Virus record (IMG/VR): IMGVR_UViG_3300045110_000328
Coordinates: 1 to 37,907 of that record
DNA length: 37,907 nucleotides
Source: a virus
Reading direction: 5' to 3' (one strand)
Within the stretch, counting starts at the first letter, position 1; each line of letters opens with the position of its first letter. Both the position numbers and the translations under genes were made by a program. The notes under the pieces are model-generated. The model was given only the letters and a program-made list of their open reading frames with translations, was not told the origin of the DNA and made no database searches. This document shows, piece by piece, positions 14,133 through 21,626 of this stretch.

Positions 14133-14246
14133 GGATGCTACATCTGCAGGCTAAATCCCCACTTCTTAGCTTGGTCCCCTCGTGAAGGACCAACTTAGAG
14201 GGGGACCCTACAGGGTCCTACATCCTACAGGCAGCTCGGAGACGGC
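14126..14246. other. Repeat and hairpin cluster, replication origin candidate
   Basis: This short gene-free segment is visibly less GC-rich than its surroundings. It holds CCTGTAGG (14126-14133), CTACATCTGCAGG (14138-14150), a 7-bp hairpin TTGGTCC/GGACCAA (14171-14177/14187-14193), a hairpin GGACCC-TACA-GGGTCC (14203-14218), and CCTACAGG at 14207-14214 and 14224-14231, the last within CTACATCCTACAGG, which resembles 14138-14150. Repeats plus lower GC right behind the primase-helicase gene fit an origin. A terminator/regulatory region for the operon is the alternative. Confidence 0.5.
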
Positions 14247-14336
14247 GTGACGCGTGACCGCGCCGCACTCGTCATCGGCATGCTGATGCTGGCGCTCATC
14301 GTCGCGCTCGGCCTGGTGTGGATGGCGACACCGTGA
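14247..14336 (+). CDS. Micro membrane protein, 29 aa
   Basis: GGAGA precedes a GTG that opens MTRDRAALVIGMLMLALIVA followed by LGLVWMATP. It is one membrane helix with a basic, N-in start. The stop overlaps the next GTG (14333). Codon pattern and coupling support translation. Function is unknown. Confidence 0.5.
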   Translation: MTRDRAALVIGMLMLALIVALGLVWMATP

Positions 14337-14626
14337 ACCGCGACCGCGTCGCCGAGATCGCGGTCGAGATCCTCGACCAGGACGAGCTCGAGGCGTGGGC
14401 GATGCGCACCGCCGGCATGACCTACAGCGAGATGGCCGCGCTGTACGATGCCGAGCAACGGCACCGCAGCCGCGCCACCCTTCACCGCGCCTACCAGTCG
14501 GCGACACGGAAGCTGCGAGCCCACCTCGAGGAGCACCCGGATGCGCAGCGACCCGCCGCTCGACGTCGACGCAAGGCGCCTGCGCTACCGGTTCCAGCCG
14601 CACCCCGACCCCACCCGCGCCGTTGA
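14333..14626 (+). CDS. Sigma-70 region-4-like HTH protein, 97 aa
   Basis: It starts at the GTG overlapping the preceding stop. Residues about 18-65 read AWAMRTAGMTYSEMAALYDA, then RATLHRAYQSATRKLRAHLE, a helix-turn-helix of the sigma region 4 or LuxR type with a recognition helix that ends in K-L-R. The tail is basic and Pro-rich and overlaps the next gene. Sitting just before the late promoter it is a good candidate for a late-gene activator. It could also be a small terminase-like HTH. Confidence 0.55.
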   Translation: MNRDRVAEIAVEILDQDELEAWAMRTAGMTYSEMAALYDAEQRHRSRATLHRAYQSATRKLRAHLEEHPDAQRPAARRRRKAPALPVPAAPRPHPRR

Positions 14627-14789
14627 ATCCGCGATCGGCCAGGTCGTCGCCGACTACCTGCAGCCACGCGCCGTGGAGCGCGAGGACCCGACCATCGGGA
14701 ACGAGCAGCTGATCCGCGGCATCCCCGCCGTCGGCCACGTCCGCGGCGCGATCCACCGCACCACACCCGGCTACAACCTGTTCGACTAG
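14541..14789 (+). CDS. Small hypothetical protein, 82 aa
   Basis: GAGGAG lies 8 nt before the ATG. The gene overlaps the end of the HTH gene by 86 nt in another frame. The product contains LDVDARRLRYRFQPHPDPTR, a helix AIGQVVADYL and a Gly-rich end (GHVRGAIHRTTPGYNLFD). It has no motif that I recognise. It is the last gene before the late promoter. Confidence 0.55.
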   Translation: MRSDPPLDVDARRLRYRFQPHPDPTRAVESAIGQVVADYLQPRAVEREDPTIGNEQLIRGIPAVGHVRGAIHRTTPGYNLFD

Positions 14790-14791
14790 CG

Positions 14792-14800
14792 TGCTAGACT
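14792..14800 (+). promoter_or_regulatory. Extended -10 promoter TGC-TAGACT, late promoter candidate
   Basis: TG (14792-14793) plus one base plus TAGACT (14795-14800) form an extended -10 element; no good -35 is seen at 17 nt. Transcription would start near 14807, exactly where a stem-loop begins. It is the only promoter-like site between the replication operon and the 22-kb packaging and structural operon. Confidence 0.5.
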
Positions 14801-14807
14801 CGGCCTC

Positions 14808-14883
14808 GTCGTGTAGCCCATCACACGACCTGGCTGAATGAACGCCCAGCGCCCGACCTGTGCCTCGGCACGGCCGGGCGTTC
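14808..14883 (+). ncRNA. Two-stem-loop leader of the late operon
   Basis: Stem-loop 1 pairs GTCGTGT (14808-14814) with ACACGAC (14823-14829). Stem-loop 2 pairs GAACGCCC (14840-14847) with GGGCGTTC (14876-14883) and holds an inner GTGC-CTCG-GCAC hairpin (14860-14871). Both would be at the very 5' end of the transcript from the extended -10 box. Stem-loop 2 is followed by TTCGTCGTTCC, so it could be a terminator. A cis-acting antitermination leader of the HK022 put type (two adjacent stem-loops at the transcript start) is an alternative. Both readings are inference. Confidence 0.5.
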
Positions 14884-14902
14884 GTCGTTCCAGCCCCCGA
14901 CC

Positions 14903-15265
14903 ATGGCTGTCCTGAAGCCCTGCCGCACCCCCACCTGCACGACGCTGGTGCCGCTCGGTGCTGCCCGCTGCGCCCGTCACACCGCACTGCACGCCTCGAG
15001 CAGGCCGGGCCGGCACCCGTCCACCCGCCACGGCTACGGCCGCGCACACTGGCACCGCGTCCGCCGCGCCCGCCTCGCACTCGCGAACGGCCAGTGCGAG
15101 CTGCGACTCGACGGCTGCACCCATCGCGCCACCACCGTCCACCTCGACCCGCGCCGCAACGCCGACCACGACCACGCCCACCTCAGCGACTGCCAAGCAG
15201 CGTGTGCCCACTGCCACGGCGTCGTCGACGGCGGCCGCTCCTCGACCACCTTCACCACCCGATGA
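14903..15265 (+). CDS. HNH endonuclease of the packaging module, 120 aa
   Basis: The N terminus holds C-x3-C and C-x2-H pairs (CRTPTC and CARH). The core is a basic region followed by CELRLDGCTHRATTVHLDPR, then ADHDHAHLSDCQAACAHCHG; this matches the short HNH proteins that precede terminase genes, with D-H-x-H and C-x2-C-H metal ligands. In HK97-like phages the HNH protein works with the terminase in cos cleavage, which is established for HK97 gp74 and relatives. The location directly before the cos candidate and terS fits that role. Confidence 0.8.
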   Translation: MAVLKPCRTPTCTTLVPLGAARCARHTALHASSRPGRHPSTRHGYGRAHWHRVRRARLALANGQCELRLDGCTHRATTVHLDPRRNADHDHAHLSDCQAACAHCHGVVDGGRSSTTFTTR

Positions 15266-15516
15266 CGACCACCACCCCCCACCCCCCGCTGCGCGCCTGG
15301 GACTCGACGCAGGCCGCCGCCGGCTGGGACTCGACCCCAGGCCGGGGGCATCAAAAAATCGCTCTCCAAGGCGCCCCCCACCGCAGCACCTCCAACTCGA
15401 TCGCGATTTTTACGTGTTCCAAGTGGTATTCGGCTGTTTGTGTGTCCTCGCCGGCTGTGGGGTCGAGTCTCAGGGCTGGCCGGGTGGGGTCCGACCCCAG
15501 GGCTGGAGGGGTTTAG
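15266..15516. other. Intergenic cos/pac candidate
   Basis: This gene-free stretch before terS has an AT-rich inverted repeat, AAAAATCGC (15354-15362) and GCGATTTTT (15403-15411), rare in such GC-rich DNA. It is flanked by four related motifs: GACTCGACGC (15301-15310), GGGACTCGACCCC (15326-15338), inverted GGGGTCGAGTC (15459-15469), and the palindrome TGGGGTC-C-GACCCCA (15485-15499). Repeated motifs around a special site just upstream of terS are how terminase-binding (cosB/pac) regions look. The exact cut site cannot be read from sequence. Confidence 0.55.
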
Positions 15517-15975
15517 GTGCCGGGGCCTCCTCCGAAGCATCCGTCGCGGCGGCGTCGGCAGAATGCGGATCCGGTGCCGGGCAAGAAGTTGTCGGAGTCG
15601 GCGCCGCGGCGGAAGCGGCCGGCGACGCCGGTGGGGTTGTCGCCGGCGATCGGTCGGTGGTGGCGGCTGGTGTGGGCGTCGCCGATGGCGGCGGTGTGGC
15701 TTGCGGCGGATGTGCCGGCGCTGGAGCGGTTGGCGCGGCTGCTGGATAAGCGGGAGCGGGGTTCGGGGCCGGCGGCGGAGTTGGCGGAGATCCGGCAGCT
15801 CGAGGACCGGTTCGGGCTCTCGCCGTTGGCTCGGCGGCGGTTGCAGTGGGAGGTTGATCGGGCGCGGGATGTGGAGCTCGCGGCGCGGGCGGCGGCGGCC
15901 GAGGCAGCGCCCGATGCGGCGCCGGGCGCCGATGACGGGGATGGGCGCTACCTGCGGGCGGTGGAGTCGTCGTGA
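15517..15975 (+). CDS. terS: Terminase small subunit, P27-like, 152 aa
   Basis: GGAGGGG precedes the GTG. The N terminus is basic and Pro-rich (PPPKHPSRRRRQNADPVPG), as in P27-family small terminases that begin 'GRPPKP...R.r.N'. Residues about 40-120 are helical with WWRLVWASPMAAVWLAADVP, the typical part, then ERLARLLD and a coiled helix. The Ala-rich acidic tail is probably flexible. It should recognise the packaging site just upstream and stimulate the large subunit. The stop overlaps the terL start. Confidence 0.8.
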   Translation: MPGPPPKHPSRRRRQNADPVPGKKLSESAPRRKRPATPVGLSPAIGRWWRLVWASPMAAVWLAADVPALERLARLLDKRERGSGPAAELAEIRQLEDRFGLSPLARRRLQWEVDRARDVELAARAAAAEAAPDAAPGADDGDGRYLRAVESS

Positions 15976-17528
15976 ACCTTGAGCGGACGCTGGGGCCGGG
16001 CGTGATCGAGTGGATCGAGGCGAACCTGGTGCACGGCCCGGGCGACGTGCAGGGCCAGCCGATCCGGCTCGACAACGACCAGGTGGCGTTCGTGCTGCGG
16101 GCGTACGCGATCGACGATGCCGGGCGGCGGCTGGTGCGCCGCGGCGTGTACTCGCGGCCGAAGGGGCGGGCGAAGTCGGAGCTGGCGGCGATGCTGGCGT
16201 GTGCGGAGGCGCTGGGCCCGGTCCGGTTCGCGTACTGGGGGCGGGATGGGCGGCCGGTCGGGCGGCGGGTGACGGCGCCGCTGGTGGTGTGCGCGGCGAC
16301 GGAGGAGGGGCAGGCCGACAACGTCTACGGCGCGGTCTACTTCATGCTCACGGAGGGGCCGATCGCGGCGCTGCCGGTGCTGGATGTGGGGCTGACGCGG
16401 ACGTATCTGCCGGGCGGTGGGAAGATCATGCCGATCACCGCCAAGGCGTCGTCGAAGGATGGCGGGAAGGAGACGTGGGCGTGCTTCGATGAGACGCACC
16501 TGTATGTGACGCCGGAGCTGCGGCGGCTGCACGAGACGATTCGCCGGAACCTGACGAAGCGCGCCGGCGCGGAGCCGTGGTGCATGGAGACGACCACGAT
16601 GTACGCACCGGGCGAGAAGTCGGTGGCGGAGTTCTCGCACCGGTACGCCGAGCGGATCGCGGCCGGCGACGTCGTCGACGACGGGTTCCTGTTCGATGCG
16701 CGGCAGGGGCCGATGGTCGCCCGCGACGCGACCGACGCGGAGCTGGTGGCGGCGCTCGAGCAGGCCTATGGCGAGGCGGCGGCGTGGACCGATCTGGATC
16801 GGAAGGTGGCCGAGTTCCGCGATCCGCAGAACGACTGGGGCGACCTGGTGCGGTACTTCCTGAACGTGCCGATGGAGCGCACGTCGGGCCGGTGGATCAC
16901 GGATGAGGCGTGGGCGGCGTGCCTCGGCTCGTCGGAGATCCCAGCGTTGGCGGACGTGGTGCCGGCGGTGGATGCGGCGCACACGCGCGATACGACGGCG
17001 GTGGTGTGGACCTGGCGATCGCCGGACGGGCGACTGGTGCAGCGCGGCCGGGTGTGGTCGTGCGTGGAGTCAAAGCCGCACGACGTGTTCGTGCCCGGCG
17101 GCCGGTTGGATAACGACCTGGCGCGCGACTTCATCCGCGACGAGCTCGCCGAGCGGTACACGGTGCGGCTCGTGCTCGGCGACGAGCGGTACTTCCAGGA
17201 TCAGCTGCACGAGTTGTCGGAGTCGGGGATGACGGCGGTGGAGCTGGCGCAGGGGTCGTCGCAGATGGGTGCGGCGTGGGACGAGTTCTACGGCCACGTG
17301 CATTCGGGGTCGACGCCGCGGCTTGAGCACAACGGCGATGCGGTGTACCTGGCGCATGTCCGGAACGCGGTCGGGGTGAAGACGGAGCGGGGCTGGAAGG
17401 TGTCGAAGAAGAACTCGGAGACGAGCCCGATCGACGCCGTCGCGGCGGGCGCGATGAGCGCGTGGGGTGCCGTGCACGCCGCGGAGCTCGAGCCGGAGCC
17501 GGCGTTCACGTGGGGGCCGGCGCGGTGA
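15972..17528 (+). CDS. terL: Terminase large subunit, 518 aa
   Basis: The ATPase half has a Walker A-like SRPKGRAKSE (61-70) followed by a helix, and Walker B WACFDETHLY with Asp173 and Glu174. The nuclease half begins with VVPAVDAAHTRDTTAVVW (Asp334 and Asp340), followed by LVLGDERYF and a last acidic site in SPIDAVAAGAMSAW. Length is normal. It pumps DNA into the prohead through the portal and cuts concatemers. The GTG at 15972 overlaps the terS stop. Order terS-terL-portal-protease-capsid is the HK97 pattern. Confidence 0.93.
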   Translation: MNLERTLGPGVIEWIEANLVHGPGDVQGQPIRLDNDQVAFVLRAYAIDDAGRRLVRRGVYSRPKGRAKSELAAMLACAEALGPVRFAYWGRDGRPVGRRVTAPLVVCAATEEGQADNVYGAVYFMLTEGPIAALPVLDVGLTRTYLPGGGKIMPITAKASSKDGGKETWACFDETHLYVTPELRRLHETIRRNLTKRAGAEPWCMETTTMYAPGEKSVAEFSHRYAERIAAGDVVDDGFLFDARQGPMVARDATDAELVAALEQAYGEAAAWTDLDRKVAEFRDPQNDWGDLVRYFLNVPMERTSGRWITDEAWAACLGSSEIPALADVVPAVDAAHTRDTTAVVWTWRSPDGRLVQRGRVWSCVESKPHDVFVPGGRLDNDLARDFIRDELAERYTVRLVLGDERYFQDQLHELSESGMTAVELAQGSSQMGAAWDEFYGHVHSGSTPRLEHNGDAVYLAHVRNAVGVKTERGWKVSKKNSETSPIDAVAAGAMSAWGAVHAAELEPEPAFTWGPAR

Positions 17529-17686
17529 GCGGCCGGACGTACCACCGACGCTACGGCTACCGGTGGCGGCACGCCGTCGTCGCTGAGATCTGGTGGCGGC
17601 TGGAGCACTGTCGGGTAGGCGCGGTCGAGCGGTTCGCGTATCCGCGGCGGAAGGCCGCTGAGCGTCGAGGAGCGCAGGCCCGATGA
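17525..17686 (+). CDS. Small basic protein between terL and portal, 53 aa
   Basis: It overlaps both neighbours (GTGA at 17525, ATGA at 17683), so it is certainly in a translated position. The product is rich in Arg, His, Trp and Tyr (RTYHRRYGYRWRHAVVAEIW, then WRLEHCRVGAVERF) and strongly basic. It may bind DNA at the packaging vertex. Small ORFs in this place are common in related phages, but the function is unknown. Confidence 0.55.
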   Translation: MSGRTYHRRYGYRWRHAVVAEIWWRLEHCRVGAVERFAYPRRKAAERRGAQAR

Positions 17687-19074
17687 GGCTGTGGGCGGTC
17701 GTGACGGCGCCGGTGCGGGCCGTGAAGGCGCTCACCCAGATGCTGTTCGCCCGCGCGCCGGCGACGGCGTCGTGGCTGTTCCGCGGGATCCCGCCCGACT
17801 TCCTCGACGAGGTCGGCGACGGCACCTCCTCGAGCACCGTGATGGCGCCGCTGTTGTGGATCGCGCGGACGTTCCCGGAGGCGCCGCCGATGCTGTGGTC
17901 GGTCGACCCGGACGGGCACGAGCAGCCGGCCCGCGACCATCCGATGCTGCGGCTCTTGCAGCGCCCGAACGGGCACTACACCGGCCCGATCCTGTGGATG
18001 GCGACGATGACGGACTACAACATCGACGGCAACGCGTACTGGCTGTTGGTGCGCGACCAGACTGGGGTCGTGCGGGAGATGTGGTGGGCGCCGAGCTGGA
18101 TGGTGACGCCGTGCGGTGATGACACCGAGCTGATCACGCACTACGAGTACCGGCCGAGCGGCGCGCCGCTCGAGCTGCGCGTCGACGACGTCGTGCACTT
18201 CCGGTTCGGGCTGGACGCCGACAATCCCCGCAAGGGCTACTCGCCGCTGAAGAGCGTGCTGCGGGAGATCTTCACCGATGACGAGGCGGCCCGCTTCACG
18301 GCGTCGCTGCTGCGGAACATGGGCGTCCCGGGCCTGATCGTGAGCCCGGATGGCGGCACCGCCGGCACCGACGACGTGCAGGCCACGAAGGAGTACTTCA
18401 AGGAGGCGTTCTCGGGTGACCGGCGCGGCGAGCCGCTGGTGATGCGCGGCCCGACCAGCGTCGCCCAGTTCGGCTTCTCGCCCGAGCAGCTGTTGCTGCG
18501 CGAGTTGCGGCGGATCCCGGAAGAGCGCGTGTCGGCGGTGCTGGGTGTGCCGGCGATCGTCGCGGGCCTCGGCGCCGGCCTTGACCGTTCCACGTTCACG
18601 AACGTCGACTCGGCGAAGCAGATGGCGTACGAGGCGAACCTGATCCCGTCGCAGCGGATCCTGGCGGAGGACATCCGGTTCCAGCTGTTGTCGCAGTGGG
18701 TCGGCAAGGACGGCGTCTATGCGTGGCGGTTCGCGTTCGATCTGACGAAGGTGCGGGTGCTGCAGGCCGATCAGGACAAGCTGATGGCGCGGATGGCGGC
18801 GGGCGTCGCCGGCGGCCTCGTGAAGCGGTCCGAGGGCCGCCGCGCGGTCGGGCTGGAGCCGGCTAGCGACGGGTCGGATGACGTGTATCTGATTCCGATC
18901 AACATCGCCGAGGTGCCGGCCGACCCGAGCAAGCCGGTGCGGACGTTCCACGGCAAGACCGGCGGCCCGCCACCAGGCGGCGACGACACCGGCCAGGCAC
19001 CCGGCAAGACGCCCGCCGCGGCACTGCTCAGCGCGACGAGCTCGAATGGGGATGGAGGAGACCACGGTGAGTGA
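17683..19074 (+). CDS. Portal protein, HK97 family, 463 aa
   Basis: Typical portal features: HPMLRLLQRPNGHYTG near 85-100, TDYNIDGNAYWLLVRD, WMVTP, then DDVVHFRFGLDADNPRKGYSPLKS split by short spacing, and ERVSAVLGVPAIVAGLGAGL near 285-305 with the following FTNVDSAKQMAYE. The C-terminal 40 residues are Gly/Pro-rich. It forms the dodecameric ring through which DNA enters. The C-terminal coding end overlaps the start of the protease gene. Confidence 0.92.
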   Translation: MRLWAVVTAPVRAVKALTQMLFARAPATASWLFRGIPPDFLDEVGDGTSSSTVMAPLLWIARTFPEAPPMLWSVDPDGHEQPARDHPMLRLLQRPNGHYTGPILWMATMTDYNIDGNAYWLLVRDQTGVVREMWWAPSWMVTPCGDDTELITHYEYRPSGAPLELRVDDVVHFRFGLDADNPRKGYSPLKSVLREIFTDDEAARFTASLLRNMGVPGLIVSPDGGTAGTDDVQATKEYFKEAFSGDRRGEPLVMRGPTSVAQFGFSPEQLLLRELRRIPEERVSAVLGVPAIVAGLGAGLDRSTFTNVDSAKQMAYEANLIPSQRILAEDIRFQLLSQWVGKDGVYAWRFAFDLTKVRVLQADQDKLMARMAAGVAGGLVKRSEGRRAVGLEPASDGSDDVYLIPINIAEVPADPSKPVRTFHGKTGGPPPGGDDTGQAPGKTPAAALLSATSSNGDGGDHGE

Positions 19075-20299
19075 CCACAAGCGCGGCCGCGAGTCCAAGT
19101 ACCGGCACGTCGCCGAGTTCGCGTACTCGACGCCGTGGGCGATCCTGCCCGAGAAGCTGGAGGCGATCGCCGAACTACTCGAGTTGCGGATGAGCGGCGC
19201 GCGGCTGACGCCGGATGAGATCGAGGCGCGGCTGGGCGCCGCACCGCCAGCGCGGCCGGCGCCGCGCACCGGCGCGGTGGCGGTGATCCCGCTGTACGGC
19301 ACGATCATCCCCCGCGCCGACATGTTCAGCGAGATGAGCGGTGCGACCAGCGCCGAGGCGTTCGGCGCCTCCGTGCAGGCCGCCGCGGCTGATCCGGCGG
19401 TGGGAGCGATCCTGATCGACGTCGACTCGCCGGGCGGCGCGGTCAGTCTGATCCCCGAGACCGCGCAGATCGTCGCCGACGCGGCGCTCCAGAAGCCGGT
19501 GGTCGCGATCGCGAACACGCTGATGGCGAGCGCCGCCTACTGGCTGGCGTCGCAGGCGTCGGAGGTCGTGATCACCCCGAGCGGGATGGCCGGGTCGATC
19601 GGGGTGCTGGCGATGCATGCCGACAACAGCGCCCGGCTGGAGCAGATGGGCGTCGACGTGTCGCTGATCCACGCCGGCCAGTTCAAGGCCGAGGGGAACC
19701 CGTTCCAGCCGCTCACCGACGAGGCGCGCGCCGACATCCAGGCGAAGGTGGACGAGTTCTACGGGATGTTCGTGGACGGCGTCGCGCAAGGCCGCGGCGT
19801 CGCGGCGAGCATGGTCCGGGACGGGTTCGGGCAGGGCCGCGTCGTCACCGCCGCGGAAGCCGTGAAGGCCGGGATGGCGGACCGCGTCGCGACGTTCGAC
19901 CAGACCGTCGAGGAGCTGCTCGTCCGCGCCTCCGCCGATGCGGGACCCGGAGCGCACCAGGGCGGCGCGCCACCCGGCGCCGCGACCATCACCGAGACCG
20001 ATCCCGAGGCCGCGACGAGCGGCCTTTCGTTTGTCCGCGAAGCGATCGCCGTGCGTGACACGGCGACCAGCCTCGCACGCCGTGCCTCCTCGCTTGCCGA
20101 GGTGAAGCGGGGCCGCCTGACGGCGGCCAAGCGCGACGCGCTCGAAGACGCCTGCGACGGCCTCGCCGCCGCCACCACGGCGATCACCGGGCTGCTCGCC
20201 GAGACCGACCCGGCGCGTGACGCCGGCCGCGCCGCGCTCCTCGACGCCGAGTTCGCGGAGATGGAGCGCACCCTCATCGAGACAGGAGCACGACCATGA
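19067..20299 (+). CDS. Capsid maturation protease, S49/SppA type, with scaffold-like tail, 410 aa
   Basis: GGAGGAG (19054-19060) places the start at the GTG at 19067. The SppA fold is visible: IPLYGTIIPRADMF, ILIDVDSPGGAVS, the nucleophile Ser155 in MASAAYWLAS and the base Lys207 in GQFKAEGNPF. Residues about 285-410 form a separate helical part (SLARRASSLAEVKRG, LIETGARP at the end) that may serve as scaffold; there is no separate scaffold gene. It would assemble and trim the prohead, cutting the N-terminal part of the major capsid protein encoded next. Confidence 0.9.
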   Translation: MSDHKRGRESKYRHVAEFAYSTPWAILPEKLEAIAELLELRMSGARLTPDEIEARLGAAPPARPAPRTGAVAVIPLYGTIIPRADMFSEMSGATSAEAFGASVQAAAADPAVGAILIDVDSPGGAVSLIPETAQIVADAALQKPVVAIANTLMASAAYWLASQASEVVITPSGMAGSIGVLAMHADNSARLEQMGVDVSLIHAGQFKAEGNPFQPLTDEARADIQAKVDEFYGMFVDGVAQGRGVAASMVRDGFGQGRVVTAAEAVKAGMADRVATFDQTVEELLVRASADAGPGAHQGGAPPGAATITETDPEAATSGLSFVREAIAVRDTATSLARRASSLAEVKRGRLTAAKRDALEDACDGLAAATTAITGLLAETDPARDAGRAALLDAEFAEMERTLIETGARP

Positions 20300-21552
20300 G
20301 CAAGCTGACCGATCTGCAGGGCCAGCTCGAGGAGCGCCGGACGAAGCTGAAGGCGATCTTCGACCAGGCCGGCCCCGACCGCGACATGGCGAAGGTCACC
20401 CTGATCCAGGGCGATTCGACCGCCAAGGTGGAGGAGATCCGCAAGCTCGACGCGGAGCTGAACGACCTGTTCATGCAGATCAAGGCCGAGAAGGACGGCG
20501 CCGACGAACTGGCCGCGATCAAGCGCCGCAACGACCAGTTCGACGCCGTCGACCGGCCGCCGATCCACCCCACCGACCCGAACCGCAAGGCGCACAGGGA
20601 CGAGCCGGCGAAGTCGCTCGGCCAGCTGTTCGTGGAGTCCGACGCCTACAAGATGCGGCCGGCCGGGATGGGGTACGGGCCGCAGTCGGTGCTGGACGTC
20701 GGGCCGGCCGAGATCGGCGCGGCGATCTTCAAGCGCACCGCCGGCTGGGCAGCCGAGTCGCTGCGCACCGGCACCGTGGTGCCGTTCGCGACCCGCCCGA
20801 TCCAGGTCACCGACCTGTTCTCGACGGCGGTGACCGACTCGGCGCTGGTGGTGTACATGGAGGAGACGACGTTCACGAACGCCGCTGCGGAGCGCGCAGA
20901 GGGCGCCGTCTACGCCGAGTCGGCGTTCGCGCTGACGCAGCGCACCCAGTCGGTCGAGACGGTCGGCACCGCGGTGCCGGTCACCGACGAGCAGCTCGCC
21001 GACGTCGCGCAGGCCCGCTCCTACCTGGACGGCCGCGTCGAGTTCGCCGTCCGTCAGCGGCTCGACTCGCAGCTGTGCAACGGCACCGGCGTGACGCCGC
21101 TGATCCTCGGGATCCTGAACGCCACCAACCTGCAGACGCAGGCGAAGGGCGCCGACCCGACGCCGGACGCGATCTACAAGGCGATGCAGAAGGTGCGCGT
21201 CACCGGCCGCGCGTTCCCGTCGGCTCTGATCATCCACCCGGACGACTGGACCGACATCCGGCTGCTGCGCACCGCCGACGGGATCTACATCTGGGGCGCG
21301 CCGTACGACCCGGGCCCGGACATGATCTGGGGCATCCAGGTCGCGCAGTGCGACGCGATCGCCGTCAACACCGCCATCGTCGGCGACTTCTCTCCGATGA
21401 TGGTGCAGCTGTACGTCCGCAGCGGCCTGGTGATCCAGGTCGGCTACGTGAACGACGACTTCCGGCTCGGTCAGCAGACCATCCGCGCCGGCGTCCGCGT
21501 CGCCAACGTGATCTATCGCGGATCCGCGTTCAGCACCATCACGGGTATCTGA
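20296..21552 (+). CDS. Major capsid protein, HK97 fold, 418 aa
   Basis: Residues 1 to about 85 are a charged coiled coil (the delta/scaffold-like domain), followed by a Pro-rich linker where the protease should cut. The mature part has ESLRTGTVVPFATRPIQVTD, VVYMEETTFTN, SVETVGTAVPVTDEQLADV, VRQRLDSQLCNGTG, and a C-terminal GDFSPMMVQLYVRSGLVIQV, in the order of HK97-type capsids. ATG 20296 overlaps the protease stop (ATGA). A strong hairpin follows the gene and may adjust the ratio of capsid to downstream products. Confidence 0.93.
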   Translation: MSKLTDLQGQLEERRTKLKAIFDQAGPDRDMAKVTLIQGDSTAKVEEIRKLDAELNDLFMQIKAEKDGADELAAIKRRNDQFDAVDRPPIHPTDPNRKAHRDEPAKSLGQLFVESDAYKMRPAGMGYGPQSVLDVGPAEIGAAIFKRTAGWAAESLRTGTVVPFATRPIQVTDLFSTAVTDSALVVYMEETTFTNAAAERAEGAVYAESAFALTQRTQSVETVGTAVPVTDEQLADVAQARSYLDGRVEFAVRQRLDSQLCNGTGVTPLILGILNATNLQTQAKGADPTPDAIYKAMQKVRVTGRAFPSALIIHPDDWTDIRLLRTADGIYIWGAPYDPGPDMIWGIQVAQCDAIAVNTAIVGDFSPMMVQLYVRSGLVIQVGYVNDDFRLGQQTIRAGVRVANVIYRGSAFSTITGI

Positions 21553-21573
21553 GCCAACCCCTGAACACCGGCT

Positions 21574-21604
21574 CCCGCCGGCCGCCAACCAGGTGGCCGG
21601 CGGG
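21574..21604 (+). terminator. 13-bp hairpin after the capsid gene
   Basis: CCCGCCGGCCGCC (21574-21586) pairs with GGTGGCCGGCGGG (21592-21604) around AACCA, with one G-T pair. There is no T-tract. It lies between the capsid stop and the ribosome site of the next gene, so it may be a partial terminator or an mRNA-stabilising structure. Confidence 0.7.
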
Positions 21605-21626
21605 ATGCAGATAGGAGATCCACGTC

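Noticed and set aside
17557-19518. Minus-strand open frame of 653 codons over the portal and protease genes
   Set aside because: Portal and S49 protease motifs lie on the plus strand; the antisense product is low-complexity.
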